Of a DNA stretch of 37,699 bases, positions 1 through 9,285 are shown in pieces. The DNA is taken from the NCBI GenBank assembly GCA_026989135.1, contig JALSJZ010000182.1:1-37699 (forward strand), in the 5' to 3' direction. Made by a program: the position numbers and the translations under genes. The notes beneath the pieces were generated by a model. That model saw only the letters and a list, made by a program, of their open reading frames with translations. It had not been told where the DNA came from and searched no databases. How positions within the stretch are numbered: position 1 is the stretch's first letter; the number at the start of each line of letters is the position of its first letter. The stretch comes from Sedimenticola sp. (GTDB taxonomy: Bacteria; Pseudomonadota; Gammaproteobacteria; Chromatiales; Chromatiaceae).

Positions 1-990
1 GCTTCCACCAGTGAGCAATTGAACTGCCTGAAATGCCATGAGGTGGAAGAGGGCACGGTGCTGGGCGCAGTGGATCTAAGGCTTGACCTCACAGAGTACA
101 GGGACGTAACCGCCAAGCTGTTGATCGCCATTGGCTTTGTGACCTTTGGTTTTATTTTTTTGATTGTTATCAATAATTTCCGAACCATTCAGCGCTATGT
201 ACAAGACCCATTAAACAGCCTGATCAAAAAAACCGAAGACGCCTATCAGACCCATACCCCCATCAATGCCGATGAGTTTGAGTGCCTGGAGTTTGAGCAT
301 GTAGCCAGGGAGATCAACCTCTTCACCGGGGAGGCGGCTCACCGGCAGGAGCTTATCGAGCAGAAAAACATGGAGCTGGAGGTGATGTCACAAGAGATAG
401 AGCAGACCCTCCAGGAGACCCTGTTCACCATGGGTGTCATTGAGGAGCATCGATCCAAAGAGACCAACAACCACACCCTGCGTGTCACCCAATACAGTCA
501 GCTGCTGGGCAGTAAATATGGCCTGTCCGACAGGGAGGTCGAGCTGTTGGCCATGGCCTCGCCACTGCATGATATTGGCAAACTGGGGATACCTGACTCA
601 ATCCTGCTCAAGCCGGGTAAACTGACAGAACAGGAGTATAAGGTGATGAAGAATCACTGCCAGATCGGCCACAGCATGCTGAGCCACTCCAAGCGGGATG
701 TGCTTCAGGCGGCTGCGATCATTGCCCATCAACACCATGAAAAGTGGGATGGCAGCGGTTATCCACAAGGCCTTGCCGGTGAGAACATCCACATATACGG
801 CCGCATTGTAACGCTGGTGGATGTCTTCGACGCCTTGGCAACCAAGCGCATCTATAAGGAAAAGTGGGCGCTGCCGGAGATCGTTGCCTATGTTGAAAAA
901 GAGCGGGGACGCCAGTTTGATCCGGCGCTGGTGGATCTGCTACTCGAAAACATGGATGCATTTCTTGCCATCAAGCACCGTTACCATTAA
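1..990 (+). CDS. Membrane HD-GYP phosphodiesterase with c-type heme motif (5' partial)
   Basis: The frame is open from base 1, so the N-terminus lies outside the window. The visible part begins with an extracytoplasmic tail carrying CLKCH (bases 25-39), a CxxCH c-heme attachment motif, followed by a glycine-rich stretch (GTVLGAV). A single membrane segment follows (about bases 120-175), then a HAMP-like linker, a coiled coil (about 340-440) and an HD-GYP domain with HDIGK (about 568-582) and HHEKWDGSGYP (about 733-765). HD-GYP domains hydrolyse cyclic-di-GMP in the cytoplasm, and the key metal and GYP residues are present. The heme placement suggests a redox or gas input; this is inferred. 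The stop overlaps the convergent PilZ gene by 20 bases. Confidence 0.88.
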   Translation, partial: ASTSEQLNCLKCHEVEEGTVLGAVDLRLDLTEYRDVTAKLLIAIGFVTFGFIFLIVINNFRTIQRYVQDPLNSLIKKTEDAYQTHTPINADEFECLEFEHVAREINLFTGEAAHRQELIEQKNMELEVMSQEIEQTLQETLFTMGVIEEHRSKETNNHTLRVTQYSQLLGSKYGLSDREVELLAMASPLHDIGKLGIPDSILLKPGKLTEQEYKVMKNHCQIGHSMLSHSKRDVLQAAAIIAHQHHEKWDGSGYPQGLAGENIHIYGRIVTLVDVFDALATKRIYKEKWALPEIVAYVEKERGRQFDPALVDLLLENMDAFLAIKHRYH

Positions 991-1372
991 CCGGCTGCAC
1001 ACCCGACAGGTGACGGAAAAAATGGATGTTCTTCACAACATCTGACGGACGGAGCTCTATGCCCAGATGGTGCTGCTCCTTCCCCGTGTCGGCTCTGGTC
1101 GATGGCAGCGGCTTGTGCCAGACAACGGTACCAACAACGATCAATGCCAGATCCGCCTCCTTATAGGTCAGCCGGATATGCTTACCCTTCTCGACCAACA
1201 GACTGGACTCCACGCCTACCCCAAAGGGCGAGACATCCCGCAATGCCAAAACAGCATGTGCCCCAGATTGCTCTTCAACAGAGAGGCTAAGTCTCCCCCT
1301 GTGGCGCTGTAGCGGGGCATGTCGTCCTGCCCGACGTGCTTCTGCAAATGGCAATGCAATGTTCTCTTTCAT
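971..1372 (-). CDS. PilZ domain protein
   Basis: A 133-residue protein with the two PilZ signatures for cyclic-di-GMP binding: an RxxxR element near residues 13-17 (RRAGR) and a DVSPFGVGVE stretch near residues 67-76, matching DxSxxG. The rest is a predicted beta barrel ending in a conserved-looking LGIELRP strand. The ATG at 1372 has an AAGGG ribosome site nine bases upstream. It converges on and slightly overlaps the HD-GYP gene, so a phosphodiesterase and a possible receptor for the same second messenger sit side by side. The target is unknown. Confidence 0.8.
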   Translation of the reverse strand: MKENIALPFAEARRAGRHAPLQRHRGRLSLSVEEQSGAHAVLALRDVSPFGVGVESSLLVEKGKHIRLTYKEADLALIVVGTVVWHKPLPSTRADTGKEQHHLGIELRPSDVVKNIHFFRHLSGVQPVNGNGA

Positions 1373-1603
1373 CTATTGAGACCCTTTAGGTTATTAATGG
1401 ATAGGATGGAAACCAGGAATCACGCGGCAACAAGCCATAAATCAAGCGGTTATCTCTACCAAGCCTAGGCAAAAAAAGGGCGGAATCCTAGATAATTTAT
1501 GCCTGTAGTTCTTAAAATCAGGCGTAAATGGGCTGCCCGGTTTTATTCCTTTGCAATTAAATCAGGTACAATCACCGGTTTCCAATTTTCAAAGGGTCAC
1601 AAT

Positions 1604-2146
1604 GTGGAGCCACTGAAGGGCACAACAATTCTCTCAGTCCGTCGAAACGGATGGGTGGTTATCGGCGGCGACGGCCAGGTCTCCCTGGGTAACACCGTCA
1701 TGAAAGGCAATGCACGCAAGGTTCGCAGGCTCTATAAAGAGCGCGTACTGGCAGGCTTTGCCGGCGCCACCGCCGATGCCTTCACCCTGTTTGAACGGTT
1801 CGAAGGCAAGCTGGAAAAGCACCACGGCCATCTGACCCGCTCTGCCGTCGAGCTGGCGAAGGATTGGCGTACCGACCGCTCACTGCGCCGCCTCGAGGCG
1901 CTGCTGCTGGTGGCGGACAGTAAGGTCTCACTGATTATCACCGGCACCGGGGATGTGATTGAGCCTGAAAACAACCTGATGGCGATCGGCTCTGGCGGCA
2001 CCTTTGCGCAATCTGCGGCACAAGCACTGCTGGACAATACCGACCTGAGCGCCCGCGAAATTGTCGAAAAAAGCCTCGGCATCGCCGCTGATATCTGTGT
2101 CTACACCAACCACAATCTGGTTCTTGAAGAACTGGAAGCTGAATAG
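1604..2146 (+). CDS. hslV: ATP-dependent protease subunit HslV
   Basis: HslV is the peptidase of the HslVU (ClpYQ) protease, an N-terminal threonine hydrolase forming a double hexameric ring in the cytoplasm. I start it at the GTG at 1604, which has AAAGGG seven bases upstream; a longer frame reaches back to 1499 but adds residues unlike the family. From this GTG the protein is 180 residues, close to the usual length of about 176. It begins with six residues and then TTILSVRR, so Thr7 should become the catalytic N-terminus after processing. The motif [14 protein letters not shown] follows. hslU starts 11 bases after the stop, so the two are cotranscribed. I see no convincing heat-shock promoter or CIRCE upstream. 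Confidence 0.95.
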   Translation: MEPLKGTTILSVRRNGWVVIGGDGQVSLGNTVMKGNARKVRRLYKERVLAGFAGATADAFTLFERFEGKLEKHHGHLTRSAVELAKDWRTDRSLRRLEALLLVADSKVSLIITGTGDVIEPENNLMAIGSGGTFAQSAAQALLDNTDLSAREIVEKSLGIAADICVYTNHNLVLEELEAE

Positions 2147-2157
2147 AGTCAGAACAA

Positions 2158-3498
2158 ATGTCTAAAATCACCCCACAAGAGATTGTCCAGGAGCTGGACA
2201 AACACATCATCGGCCAGGCCGCAGCCAAACGTGCCGTGGCCATTGCACTGCGCAACCGCTGGCGTCGCGCCCAGGTCTCCGGTGAGCTGCGTAATGAGAT
2301 CACCCCCAAGAACATCCTGATGATCGGCCCGACCGGCGTCGGTAAAACCGAGATCGCCCGGCGTCTGGCCAAGCTGGCCCATGCCCCCTTTCTGAAGGTC
2401 GAGGCCACCAAGTTCACCGAGGTGGGCTATGTGGGTCGCGATGTGGAGTCCATCATCCGTGACCTGGCCGACTCTGCGGTCAAAATGGTACGCGAAGAGG
2501 AGATCGAAAAGGTTCGGGAGCCAGCCAAAAAGGCGGCTGAAGAGCGGGTGCTGGAAACCCTGCTGCCATCACCCACCCCGACCAGCTTCGAAACCGACAG
2601 CCAGCCCGCGCCCACCACCAGCTCCAAAACCCGTGACAGGTTCCGTGACAAGCTGCGCGCCGGGGATCTGGACGACAAAGAGATCGAGATCGAGGTCAGT
2701 GGCGCACAGTTTGGGGTTGAGATCATGGCTCCCCCTGGCATGGAGGAGATGACCAGTCAGCTTCAGGGCATGTTTCAAAACATGGCCTCCAACAAGACCC
2801 GCAAGCGCAAGCTGCGCATAAAGGATGCGCTCAAGCTGCTGGAGGATGAAGAGGCCGCCGAGCGTATCAATGAAGAGGATCTCAAACTGCGTGCAGTGGA
2901 GATGGTCGAGCAGAACGGCATCGTCTTTCTGGATGAGCTGGACAAGGTGGCCAGCCGCTCGGAATATGGTGGCCCGGATGTCTCCCGCGAAGGGGTGCAG
3001 CGGGATCTGCTGCCGCTGGTCGAAGGGTGCACCGTCTCCACCAAGCACGGCATGATCAAGACCGACCACATCCTCTTTATCGCCTCGGGCGCCTTCCACC
3101 TCTCCAAACCCTCAGATCTGATCCCTGAACTACAGGGTCGCCTGCCCATCCGGGTAGAGCTGGAAGCACTGACCACCCACGATTTCACCCGTATTCTGAC
3201 CGAGCCGGACGCCTCACTCACTGACCAGTACAAGGCCTTGATGGAGACCGAAGGTGTCACGCTGGCCTTTACCGAAGAGGGGGTTACCAGCCTCGCAGAG
3301 ATCGCCTGGCAGGTGAACGAGCGCACTGAGAACATCGGTGCCCGCCGACTGCACACGGTGCTGGAGCGACTGCTGGAGAGCGTCTCTTTTGAGGCCACCG
3401 AGATGGCGGGGCAGACCATCGTGATTGATGCCGATTATGTCGATGCACACCTCGCTGAACTGGCATCGGATGAGGATTTGAGCCGTTACATCCTATAA
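2158..3498 (+). CDS. hslU: ATP-dependent protease ATPase subunit HslU
   Basis: HslU is the AAA+ unfoldase that caps HslV and feeds it substrates. The 446-residue length matches the family. Visible motifs are HIIGQ near residues 16-20, Walker A GPTGVGKT at 57-64, the pore motif GYVG at 90-93, Walker B IVFLDEL at 254-260 and a sensor-2 segment NIGARRL near 390. The region between about 110 and 235 is the charged, variable intermediate (I) domain. The C-terminus ends in SRYIL, as in HslU proteins where the tail docks into HslV. It follows hslV by 11 bases. Confidence 0.97.
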   Translation: MSKITPQEIVQELDKHIIGQAAAKRAVAIALRNRWRRAQVSGELRNEITPKNILMIGPTGVGKTEIARRLAKLAHAPFLKVEATKFTEVGYVGRDVESIIRDLADSAVKMVREEEIEKVREPAKKAAEERVLETLLPSPTPTSFETDSQPAPTTSSKTRDRFRDKLRAGDLDDKEIEIEVSGAQFGVEIMAPPGMEEMTSQLQGMFQNMASNKTRKRKLRIKDALKLLEDEEAAERINEEDLKLRAVEMVEQNGIVFLDELDKVASRSEYGGPDVSREGVQRDLLPLVEGCTVSTKHGMIKTDHILFIASGAFHLSKPSDLIPELQGRLPIRVELEALTTHDFTRILTEPDASLTDQYKALMETEGVTLAFTEEGVTSLAEIAWQVNERTENIGARRLHTVLERLLESVSFEATEMAGQTIVIDADYVDAHLAELASDEDLSRYIL

Positions 3499-3513
3499 AC
3501 CCAGGTACCCTTT

Positions 3514-3876
3514 ATGTCCAGATACACCCCCACAGAAATCAAGCTGAATCGCGACAACCGCATGCTGACCGTCTCTTTCCCCAACGGCTCCAGCTATGAT
3601 CTCTCCTGTGAATACCTGCGGGTATTTTCACCCTCCGCCGAGGTTCAGGGGCACAGCGCCGATGAGGCGACACTACAGATTGGCAAAGAGCATGTGAATA
3701 TCACCAAGATCGAGCCGGTCGGCAACTATGCAGTACTGCTCCATTTTGACGATGGCCACAACACCGGCTACTACACCTGGGAGACCCTGTATGAGCTGGG
3801 CGTCAACCAGGCGCAGAACTGGGCCAAGTATCTGGCCGATCTGAAAGCGGCTGGCATCAACCGCCTGCCACACTGA
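3514..3876 (+). CDS. DUF971 domain protein
   Basis: A 120-residue DUF971 protein, the domain also found at the N-terminus of gamma-butyrobetaine hydroxylase. Seen here are an N-terminal segment with [20 protein letters not shown], the phrase [21 protein letters not shown], and a C-terminal [15 protein letters not shown]. Stand-alone DUF971 proteins sit next to hslVU in many proteobacteria; their biochemical role is not settled, though iron-sulfur cluster handling has been proposed for some relatives. It lies 15 bases after hslU and 19 before ubiE, so it is part of the same likely operon. The family call is firm; no function is claimed. Confidence 0.88.
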   Translation: MSRYTPTEIKLNRDNRMLTVSFPNGSSYDLSCEYLRVFSPSAEVQGHSADEATLQIGKEHVNITKIEPVGNYAVLLHFDDGHNTGYYTWETLYELGVNQAQNWAKYLADLKAAGINRLPH

Positions 3877-3895
3877 TCTACAAAAGAGAGATGTC

Positions 3896-4645
3896 ATGAC
3901 AGAAAACAACAGCACCCATTTTGGATATGAGACGGTAGATGCCACAGAGAAGGCCGGTCGTGTACGCCAGGTGTTTGATTCGGTCGCCTCCCGTTATGAC
4001 ATCATGAATGACCTGATGTCATTTGGTGTCCATCGGCTTTGGAAGCGCTACGCCATCGAGCTGGCCGGTGTACGCAAAGGGCAAAAGGTGCTGGATCTGG
4101 CCGCCGGTACAGGGGATCTCTCTGCCCGTTTTGCGGGTCTGGTAGGGCCCAAGGGCGAGGTCGTCTTCTCTGACATCAATGCAGCCATGCTGGAACAGGG
4201 TCGCCAGCGCATGGCCAACGACGGCCTGATTGGCAATGTACGCTACGTTCAGGCAGACGCCCAGCACCTCCCCTTCCCGGACAACCACTTCGATTGCGTC
4301 ACCATCGCTTTTGGCCTGCGTAACGTCACCGACAAACAGCTGGCGCTGAACGCCATGTATCGCGTGCTAAAACCGGGTGGCCGACTGCTGGTGCTGGAGT
4401 TCTCAAAGGTAGAGACGCAACCGCTAAAGACTACCTACGATTTCTACTCCTTCAAACTGCTGCCCAAGATTGGCAAGCTGGTTGCCAATGATGAAGAGAG
4501 CTACCGCTATCTGGCGGAATCCATCCGTATGCATCCCGATCAGGAGACCCTCAAGAGGATGATGGAGAAGGCCGGCTTTGAGCGCACCGAATTTTTCAAT
4601 CTGACCTGTGGAGTGGTTGCCGTTCACCGTGGGTATAAATTCTGA
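3896..4645 (+). CDS. ubiE: Ubiquinone/menaquinone C-methyltransferase UbiE
   Basis: UbiE methylates the quinone ring with S-adenosylmethionine in ubiquinone (and, where present, menaquinone) synthesis. The 249-residue protein has SAM motif [13 protein letters not shown] at about residues 65-76, the signature [17 protein letters not shown] near 34-50, FGLRNVTD in the middle and [15 protein letters not shown] later. The ATG at 3896 has an AGAGAG ribosome site. Its stop codon overlaps the ubiJ start by one base (TGATG), so ubiE-ubiJ are translationally coupled. Confidence 0.96.
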   Translation: MTENNSTHFGYETVDATEKAGRVRQVFDSVASRYDIMNDLMSFGVHRLWKRYAIELAGVRKGQKVLDLAAGTGDLSARFAGLVGPKGEVVFSDINAAMLEQGRQRMANDGLIGNVRYVQADAQHLPFPDNHFDCVTIAFGLRNVTDKQLALNAMYRVLKPGGRLLVLEFSKVETQPLKTTYDFYSFKLLPKIGKLVANDEESYRYLAESIRMHPDQETLKRMMEKAGFERTEFFNLTCGVVAVHRGYKF

Positions 4646-5277
4646 TGAGCATTTCGCAGTTGACATGCGCAGGGCTGGAAGAGGCGCTAAACCAATACAT
4701 TACAATGGATCCAAAGGCGGCCGCCGAGCTGGCAAAGCTGCATGGCCGCGCCATTGCGCTGGAGATTGCCGGGGCTGAGATCAGGCTGTTCCTGATCCCC
4801 GGGCCGGGGCGTCTACAGCTGCTGCGCCACTATGAGGGCGAGCCGGAGTGCACGCTGCGCGGCTCACCACTGGCACTGACCGCCCTGGGTATGGCACAGG
4901 AAAAAGATGTTGATAAGCTGCTCTCCAACCAGATCACCATCACCGGCGATGTCGAACTGGGTCGCCGCTTTGGCCAGATCCTGGGGGCGCTGAAGATTGA
5001 CTGGGAGGAGCAGCTGGCAGCCCATCTGGGCGATTTTGTCGCGCATGATATTGTCAGTGGCTTCCGTTTTATCACCGACCAGGGGCGTCGCACAGCCGGA
5101 ACCATAGGCCAAAGCCTGGCGCACTATATCCAGACCGAGGCCAAACTCCTGCCAGAGCGCCAGGAGATCCAGGATTTTGTCACCCGGATAGAGACCCTGC
5201 GGGATGACTTTGAGCGTCTTCAGGCCAGAATAGATCATCTGCGCAACCCGGCAACGCCCAACCACAACGGGCACTGA
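4645..5277 (+). CDS. ubiJ: Ubiquinone biosynthesis accessory factor UbiJ
   Basis: UbiJ is an accessory protein of aerobic ubiquinone synthesis; its SCP2-like lipid-binding domain holds the hydrophobic intermediates for the Ubi complex. The 210-residue protein has the SCP2 fold in the first half (for example LEIAGAEIRLFLIPGPGRLQ, then the GDVELGRRFGQIL segment) and a helical, charged C-terminal half ending in a likely coiled coil (about residues 170-200). Its place between ubiE (one-base overlap) and ubiB (two-base gap) is the classic gammaproteobacterial order and supports the name more than sequence alone would. Confidence 0.92.
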   Translation: MSISQLTCAGLEEALNQYITMDPKAAAELAKLHGRAIALEIAGAEIRLFLIPGPGRLQLLRHYEGEPECTLRGSPLALTALGMAQEKDVDKLLSNQITITGDVELGRRFGQILGALKIDWEEQLAAHLGDFVAHDIVSGFRFITDQGRRTAGTIGQSLAHYIQTEAKLLPERQEIQDFVTRIETLRDDFERLQARIDHLRNPATPNHNGH

Positions 5278-5279
5278 CT

Positions 5280-6938
5280 GTGATACGCCCTGCTCTGGCC
5301 TTGCGCCTGCTCACGATTAACCGGGTGCTGGTACGCCATGGCCTGGATGAGGTTATCCTGGCAACCCACCTGTTCCGGCCCATCCGTTTCTTGCTTTACC
5401 TGTCGCCTTTTTACTGGTTTCGCCGCCGCAAACTCCCCCCATTCCCGGTGCGTATTCGCCAGACGCTGGAAGATCTGGGGCCTATTTTTATCAAGTTTGG
5501 ACAGATTGTCTCAACCCGGCGCGACCTGCTGGATGAGGATCTGGCAGAAGAGCTGGCCAAACTACAGGATGCGGTGCCCCCATTCCCGGGTGCTGAGGCG
5601 CGCACCATTATTGAACAGGCCTTTGGCCAAAAGATCGAAGAGCTGTTCGAGTCATTTGATGAGACCCCGCTGGCATCGGCCTCCATTGCACAGGTGCATG
5701 CCGCCAGACTCAAAAATGGCGATGATGTAGTGGTCAAGGTACTGCGCCCCGGCATTGAAAAAACCATCCGCCGGGATCTCAATATCCTCTACACCATGGC
5801 CAGACTAGCCAACCGGTTTTGGGAGGGCGCACAGCGCCTGAAGCCACTGGAGCTGGTTGAAGACTATGACCGTACCATCTCCGATGAGCTGAACCTGTCC
5901 CGTGAAGCAGCCAATGCCTCGCAGCTGCGCCGCAACTGGGACAACAGCCCCATCCTGTTCGTACCACGGATCTATTGGGATCTGACCAAGCCCAATGTGA
6001 TGGTGATTGAGCGCATCTACGGCACCCCGGTAAGTGATGTGGAGTCACTTAAAGAGCAGGGCATCAGCCTGGAGCGGCTTGGCGCACTGGGGGTGGAGAT
6101 CTTCTTCACCCAGGTCTTCCGCGACAATTTTTTTCACGCCGACATGCACCCCGGCAATATCTTTGTCAGCCCGGAAGGGCAGTATATTGCCGTGGATTTC
6201 GGCATCATGGGTACCCTTACCACCGATGACCAGCGCTACCTGGCTGAAAACCTGCTGGCCTTCTTCAACCGGGACTATCGCCGGGTGGCTCAGCTGCATG
6301 TCGATTCGGGCTGGGTGCCAAAAACCACCCGAGTGGATGAGTTTGAGGCGGCCATCCGCACCGTCAGCGAGCCGATCTATGACCGGCCACTGGGTGAGAT
6401 CTCCTTCGCCCATTTTCTGGTCAACCTGTTTCAGACCGCCCGCCGCTTCGATATGGAGGTACAGCCCCAGCTGGTGCTGCTGGAGAAGACGCTGGTCTAT
6501 GTTGAGGGCGTGGGTCGCCAGCTCTACCCCGAGCTGGATCTCTGGGCCACGGCCAAACCCTTTCTTGAGAAGTGGCTGAGTGAGCAGATCGGCCCGGCTG
6601 CCTTTATGAACCGGGTGAGGGAGACACTGCCGCAGATCTCGGAGAACCTGCCGGAGCTGCCGCTGCTGGCACATCGCGTCATCAAGGATGCGGCGGAAGG
6701 CAATCTGGAAGTAAAGTGGAAATCAGCCGAGTTGGAGCAGCTCAGAAAGGAGGCCAAACAGTCCAGCCGCTGCACCATCGCGGCGATCTGTGGCGGTTCG
6801 ATGATCATCACTGCGGCACTGCTGCTGGTTGCTGGCTCGGGGACGGCCATTGCCGCTGCACCCATCCCAACCCTCAGCGCCATTCTGGGTGCCGGTGGCG
6901 GGGTGATCCTGCTCAGCGCCTGGCTAAAGAGCGGCTGA
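5280..6938 (+). CDS. ubiB: Ubiquinone biosynthesis regulatory kinase-like UbiB
   Basis: UbiB is an atypical protein-kinase-like ATPase (ABC1/ADCK family) of the inner membrane needed for ubiquinone synthesis. The 552-residue length fits the family (about 546). Visible are the family KxGQ motif as IKFGQ near residues 71-75, ASIAQVHAA near 139-147, the lysine strand VVVKVLRPG, the catalytic-loop-like FHADMHPGNIF near 286-296 and VDFGIMG just after. Two hydrophobic segments at the C-terminus (about 500-518 and 528-547) anchor it. It starts at GTG 5280, two bases after ubiJ, and ends five bases before the convergent FKBP gene. Confidence 0.97.
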   Translation: MIRPALALRLLTINRVLVRHGLDEVILATHLFRPIRFLLYLSPFYWFRRRKLPPFPVRIRQTLEDLGPIFIKFGQIVSTRRDLLDEDLAEELAKLQDAVPPFPGAEARTIIEQAFGQKIEELFESFDETPLASASIAQVHAARLKNGDDVVVKVLRPGIEKTIRRDLNILYTMARLANRFWEGAQRLKPLELVEDYDRTISDELNLSREAANASQLRRNWDNSPILFVPRIYWDLTKPNVMVIERIYGTPVSDVESLKEQGISLERLGALGVEIFFTQVFRDNFFHADMHPGNIFVSPEGQYIAVDFGIMGTLTTDDQRYLAENLLAFFNRDYRRVAQLHVDSGWVPKTTRVDEFEAAIRTVSEPIYDRPLGEISFAHFLVNLFQTARRFDMEVQPQLVLLEKTLVYVEGVGRQLYPELDLWATAKPFLEKWLSEQIGPAAFMNRVRETLPQISENLPELPLLAHRVIKDAAEGNLEVKWKSAELEQLRKEAKQSSRCTIAAICGGSMIITAALLLVAGSGTAIAAAPIPTLSAILGAGGGVILLSAWLKSG

Positions 6939-6943
6939 GCAGC

Positions 6944-7453
6944 TTAGCCACCAAACTCCACATCCACGCTGCTGGGCCGCCCGCTCTTGGGCAGCACCTT
7001 GCCGGTTTCCAGCTCCTCTGCTAATGCCTCGCGCACATCAATCACCACAACCTTGATGAAAATAGTAAGGCCGGCCAGTGGGTTGTTGGCATCCAGGGTT
7101 ATCACATCTTCATCAATCGCTGTAATGGTAATGGGGGTGGAGTTGTCCCGGTTATTCCCCCTCAGCTTGAAACCAACCACCAGATCATGCGCAGGCACCC
7201 TGACCTGTTGCCGTGGCACCTGCTTGACCAGGCTCTCATCACGCACCCCGTAGGCCTGCTCCGGGCTCAGGGTCAGGTTTAGTTGAGCGCCCTTATAACG
7301 ACCTTCCAGCGCATCTTCAACCGTCTTGAAAAGCCCACCCCGCCCAAAGATAAAGGTATAGTTATCAATGTTGTCGGTGGTATCAATAATCTGATCATCT
7401 TTATCTGTCGTAGTGTACTCGATGGTGACAATACGGTCTTTGGTTATCTGCAT
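6944..7453 (-). CDS. FKBP-type peptidyl-prolyl isomerase, SlyD/FkpB-like
   Basis: A 169-residue FKBP-type prolyl isomerase, a folding helper that probably works in the cytoplasm since no signal peptide is seen. I start it at the ATG at 7453, which has AGAGG six bases upstream and gives the family-like opening MQITKDRIVTIEYTTTD; a longer frame upstream would overlap the divergent ClC gene. The FKBP core includes FIFGRGGLFKTVEDALEG and the insert-in-flap region from about SPEQAYGVRDESLV onward. Unlike Escherichia coli SlyD it lacks a histidine- and cysteine-rich metal-binding tail; the C-terminus is short. It stands alone and converges on ubiB. Confidence 0.85.
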   Translation of the reverse strand: MQITKDRIVTIEYTTTDKDDQIIDTTDNIDNYTFIFGRGGLFKTVEDALEGRYKGAQLNLTLSPEQAYGVRDESLVKQVPRQQVRVPAHDLVVGFKLRGNNRDNSTPITITAIDEDVITLDANNPLAGLTIFIKVVVIDVREALAEELETGKVLPKSGRPSSVDVEFGG

Positions 7454-7542
7454 GATTTGCCTCTGCGGGAAATATGCTGCACATTCTACGTCTGTTTTGT
7501 TTAGTATCCAACTTTTGAGGCATGTGGAGAAAAGAGCACGGG

Positions 7543-9285
7543 ATGAAGGATTGGCTGCATAGACATCTGGAGCAGGTTCGGTTAACACTCTCCCGGCCTG
7601 ATGCCCTGCTGATGCTGGTCATGATTGGCCTGCTGGCGGGTATTCTGGCAGGAGGCGTGATTGTGCTCTTCCGTCTGGTTGTGGAGGGAACCCTGGCTGA
7701 GCTGCTGCCGGGGCAGTATGAAGAGAACTTCGAGGGGCTGCCGGGTTGGCTGCGGCTGCTGCTGCCGATTGCAGGCGGGCTGGCCATTGGGCTGCTATTT
7801 CACTGGAAGGCCAATGGGCAGACCCTGATGGGGGTAGGCCGGGTGCTGGAACGGCTGACCTATCACCAGGGCTATATCGGTTTTCGTGAATTCCTGCTCC
7901 AGTTTGCAGGGGCGGCGATTGCGCTGGTCAGCGGCCACTCTGTAGGGCGTGAGGGGCCACACGCCTATCTGGGTGCAGCAGCAGGCAGCCTGCTGGGGCA
8001 GCACCTCTCACTGCCGAACAACAGCATTCGCACCCTGGTGGGCTGCGGCGTGGCAGCAGCCATTGCAGCCTCATTCAACACCCCGCTGGCCGGCGTCATC
8101 TTCGCGCTGGAGGTGGTGATGATGGAATACACCCTGGTCAGCTTTTTGCCGATCATGCTGGCAGCCGTGAGCGGCAATGCAATCTCGATCCTCTTTTTGG
8201 GTGCTGCCCCGGCATTTGTGGTGCCGGCACTGGAGATGGGATCACTGCAGGAGATGCCTGCGGTCATGGTGTTGGGGCTGCTGACAGGTACCGTTGCCGC
8301 CTGCTTTATCCATCTGAGTCAAGCCTTCTCCCGCTATGGCAAAGGCCACCCCTTCTGGTGTCAGACCACCGCAGCGGGGCTGGTAGTGGGCATCTGCGCA
8401 CTGTTTGCACCCGAGGTGATGGGCATCGGCTATGACACCGTCAACAGCGCCCTGATCGGTGAATATGGATTGACGGCGCTGCTGCTGATCCTCTGTTTCA
8501 AGGTGTTGGCAACCTCAGCCTGTGGCGGCCTTGGGGTTCCAGCCGGGATGGTCGGCCCCTCTCTGTTCATGGGGGCGATCATTGGTGGCATTGTGGGCCA
8601 CCTGATGGAACTCTGGTTCCCTGAGGTGAGTTCCAGCACAACCTTCTATGTGCTGCTGGGCATGGGTGCCATGATGGGTGCCAGCCTGCAAGCACCACTG
8701 GCGGGGCTGACCGCCATGCTGGAGCTGACCCACAACCCGGCCGTGGTGATGCCGGGCATGCTGGCCATTGTGGTGGCCAATCTGACCGCCAGTGAGCTGT
8801 TTGGCAAGGAGTCCATCTTCATCACCCTGCTCAGATCATCAGGGTTCGACTACCGCACCAGTCCGGTGTTGCAGGCGCTGCGACGCATCGGTGTGGGCAG
8901 TGTGCTGAAAAAGGACTTCCGCTGTCATGACCGGATGATCCGCCGTACATCTGCCGAAAGGCTGCTGAAAGAGGAGCCGGAGTGGCTGATTGTAGAAGAG
9001 GATAAGCGCCCCGTGGCGCTGATGCATGCGGTTGATCTGGCACGCCATCTTCAGAATGCGCAGGCTGAAGAGGGAGGTGTCGATGAGATTGATCTGATGG
9101 CCATCCCGGCCTGGCGGGAGCAGATTGCACCGATCTCTATTCAGGCCAACCTGCAACAGGCGCTGGAGCAGCTGGAAGAGCGCTCCGTTGAATCACTCTA
9201 TGTGGAGTCCGCCAGCGCCACAGGCCGGTACCGGATCTACGGCATCCTGACGCGGGAGCAGATCGAGTCGGCCTATCACTACTGA
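7543..9285 (+). CDS. ClC-family chloride channel/transporter with C-terminal CBS domains
   Basis: An inner-membrane ClC protein of about 580 residues. The ATG at 7543 is preferred (AAGAG about six bases upstream); an in-frame ATG at 7522 would add seven residues. The first ~440 residues are rich in membrane helices and carry the GREGP motif with the gating glutamate, SFNTPLAGVIFALE, and GVPAGMVGPSLFMGA. The last ~120 residues resemble a CBS pair (from about IRRTSAERLLKEEP), which senses nucleotides in other ClC proteins. Two positions differ from E. coli ClC: the GSGIP serine region reads GVGRV, and the residue aligned to the inner proton glutamate is valine. Family is certain; channel versus exchanger and the ion are open. 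Confidence 0.92.
   Translation: MKDWLHRHLEQVRLTLSRPDALLMLVMIGLLAGILAGGVIVLFRLVVEGTLAELLPGQYEENFEGLPGWLRLLLPIAGGLAIGLLFHWKANGQTLMGVGRVLERLTYHQGYIGFREFLLQFAGAAIALVSGHSVGREGPHAYLGAAAGSLLGQHLSLPNNSIRTLVGCGVAAAIAASFNTPLAGVIFALEVVMMEYTLVSFLPIMLAAVSGNAISILFLGAAPAFVVPALEMGSLQEMPAVMVLGLLTGTVAACFIHLSQAFSRYGKGHPFWCQTTAAGLVVGICALFAPEVMGIGYDTVNSALIGEYGLTALLLILCFKVLATSACGGLGVPAGMVGPSLFMGAIIGGIVGHLMELWFPEVSSSTTFYVLLGMGAMMGASLQAPLAGLTAMLELTHNPAVVMPGMLAIVVANLTASELFGKESIFITLLRSSGFDYRTSPVLQALRRIGVGSVLKKDFRCHDRMIRRTSAERLLKEEPEWLIVEEDKRPVALMHAVDLARHLQNAQAEEGGVDEIDLMAIPAWREQIAPISIQANLQQALEQLEERSVESLYVESASATGRYRIYGILTREQIESAYHY

Noticed and set aside
1511-1545. Possible sigma32 promoter (CTTAAAA and a CCCGG run) before hslV
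   Set aside because: The spacer is about 18 bases and the -10 half is poor; too weak to list.
1499-1603. N-terminal extension of HslV from an ATG at 1499
   Set aside because: The extra residues do not match HslV, and would hide the catalytic threonine behind a long propeptide; the GTG at 1604 has a good ribosome site.
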